Below, piece by piece: positions 6,134 to 6,260 of a DNA stretch of 6,260 nt. Position 1 is the first letter of the stretch; the number at the start of each line of letters is the position of its first letter. Origin of the DNA: Nocardioides sp. (GTDB lineage Bacteria; Actinomycetota; Actinomycetes; Propionibacteriales; Nocardioidaceae); NCBI GenBank assembly GCA_003519585.1, contig DOWL01000190.1, forward strand, positions 8,536-14,795, read 5' to 3'. Below the pieces are notes generated by a model, which did not search any database, was not told where the DNA came from, and worked only from the letters and a program-made list of their open reading frames with translations. A program made the translations under genes and the position numbers.

Positions 6134-6138
6134 CCTTC

Positions 6139-6260
6139 ATGGCGGAGCGCACGCTACGTGGAGCGCGGCTGGGAGGCCAGAGCTTCGAGGATGAGCGCGG
6201 GATCGAGTTCGCGGCTCGGCAGCAGGTTGGATACCGCTGCGCACAGGGTCACGAGTGCTG
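6139..6260 (+). CDS. rbpA: RNA polymerase-binding protein RbpA, N-terminal 40 codons (partial)
   Basis: The frame from ATG 6139 encodes 40 residues before the window ends. MAERTLRGARLGGQSFEDER followed by GIEFAARQQVGYRC matches the N-terminus of actinobacterial RbpA, a small protein of about 110-125 residues. RbpA binds RNA polymerase and the principal sigma factor, stabilises the open complex, and is linked to basal rifampicin tolerance. Visible here are the N-terminal tail and the first part of the core domain. C34 and H38 match the first two zinc ligands of the zinc-binding Streptomyces type; Mycobacterium tuberculosis RbpA lacks these. Position 40 is Cys (TGC), where relatives I recall have Phe. 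The start is fixed by a strong Shine-Dalgarno, and a SigR-type promoter lies about 110 bases upstream. I recall the order phosphodiesterase, transporter, rbpA from Streptomyces too, so the neighbourhood may be conserved. Confidence 0.95.
   Translation, partial: MAERTLRGARLGGQSFEDERGIEFAARQQVGYRCAQGHEC

Noticed and set aside
5907..6152. 81-codon minus-strand open frame in the rbpA upstream region
   Set aside because: It overlaps the SigR promoter and rbpA start, has no ribosome-binding site or recognisable domain, and codon use does not look like the neighbours.

Overview
The window is GC-rich with strong G/C preference at third codon positions. It carries an rbpA gene (found only in Actinobacteria) and several families in their actinobacterial form. 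This points to a high-GC actinomycete. The RbpA N-terminus and the overall protein style resemble Nocardioides or related Nocardioidaceae, but that genus-level call is inference from memory.

Layout, left to right. (1) 1-678, minus: N-terminal part of a PhoD-like metallophosphatase that runs off the left edge. (2) 785-1801, minus: a zinc-dependent medium-chain alcohol dehydrogenase. (3) 1802-1880: a short divergent promoter region with a cluster of small repeats that looks like an operator. (4) 1881-3407, plus: the most unusual gene here, an XRE-type helix-turn-helix DNA-binding domain fused to a complete MurA-like enolpyruvyl transferase. (5) 3414-3680, minus: a small zinc-ribbon protein, convergent with gene 4 across only 6 bases. 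(6) 3713-4519 and 4523-5905, plus: a tight two-gene operon of a cytoplasmic glycerophosphodiester phosphodiesterase and a UMF1/Atg22-type major facilitator. (7) 5906-6138: a regulatory region with an excellent SigR-type (thiol-oxidative-stress) promoter and two small hairpins. (8) 6139-6260, plus: the first 40 codons of rbpA, cut by the right edge.

How the parts may work together. The phosphodiesterase and transporter are almost certainly cotranscribed and may handle phospholipid-derived glycerophosphodiesters, although the transporter's substrate is unknown. The HTH-MurA fusion lies divergent to the dehydrogenase and may control that promoter region, including its own. RbpA, an RNA polymerase-binding protein linked to rifampicin tolerance, appears to be under a stress sigma factor, as described for Streptomyces coelicolor. 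No tRNA, rRNA, CRISPR array or mobile element was seen.

The observations most worth following up are: the HTH-MurA fusion with an intact catalytic core but altered substrate-contact segments; the three GCAGT/ACTGC half-sites in the divergent promoter; the near-identical first dozen residues of two adjacent, unrelated genes; and the SigR promoter with a Shine-Dalgarno hairpin ahead of rbpA.
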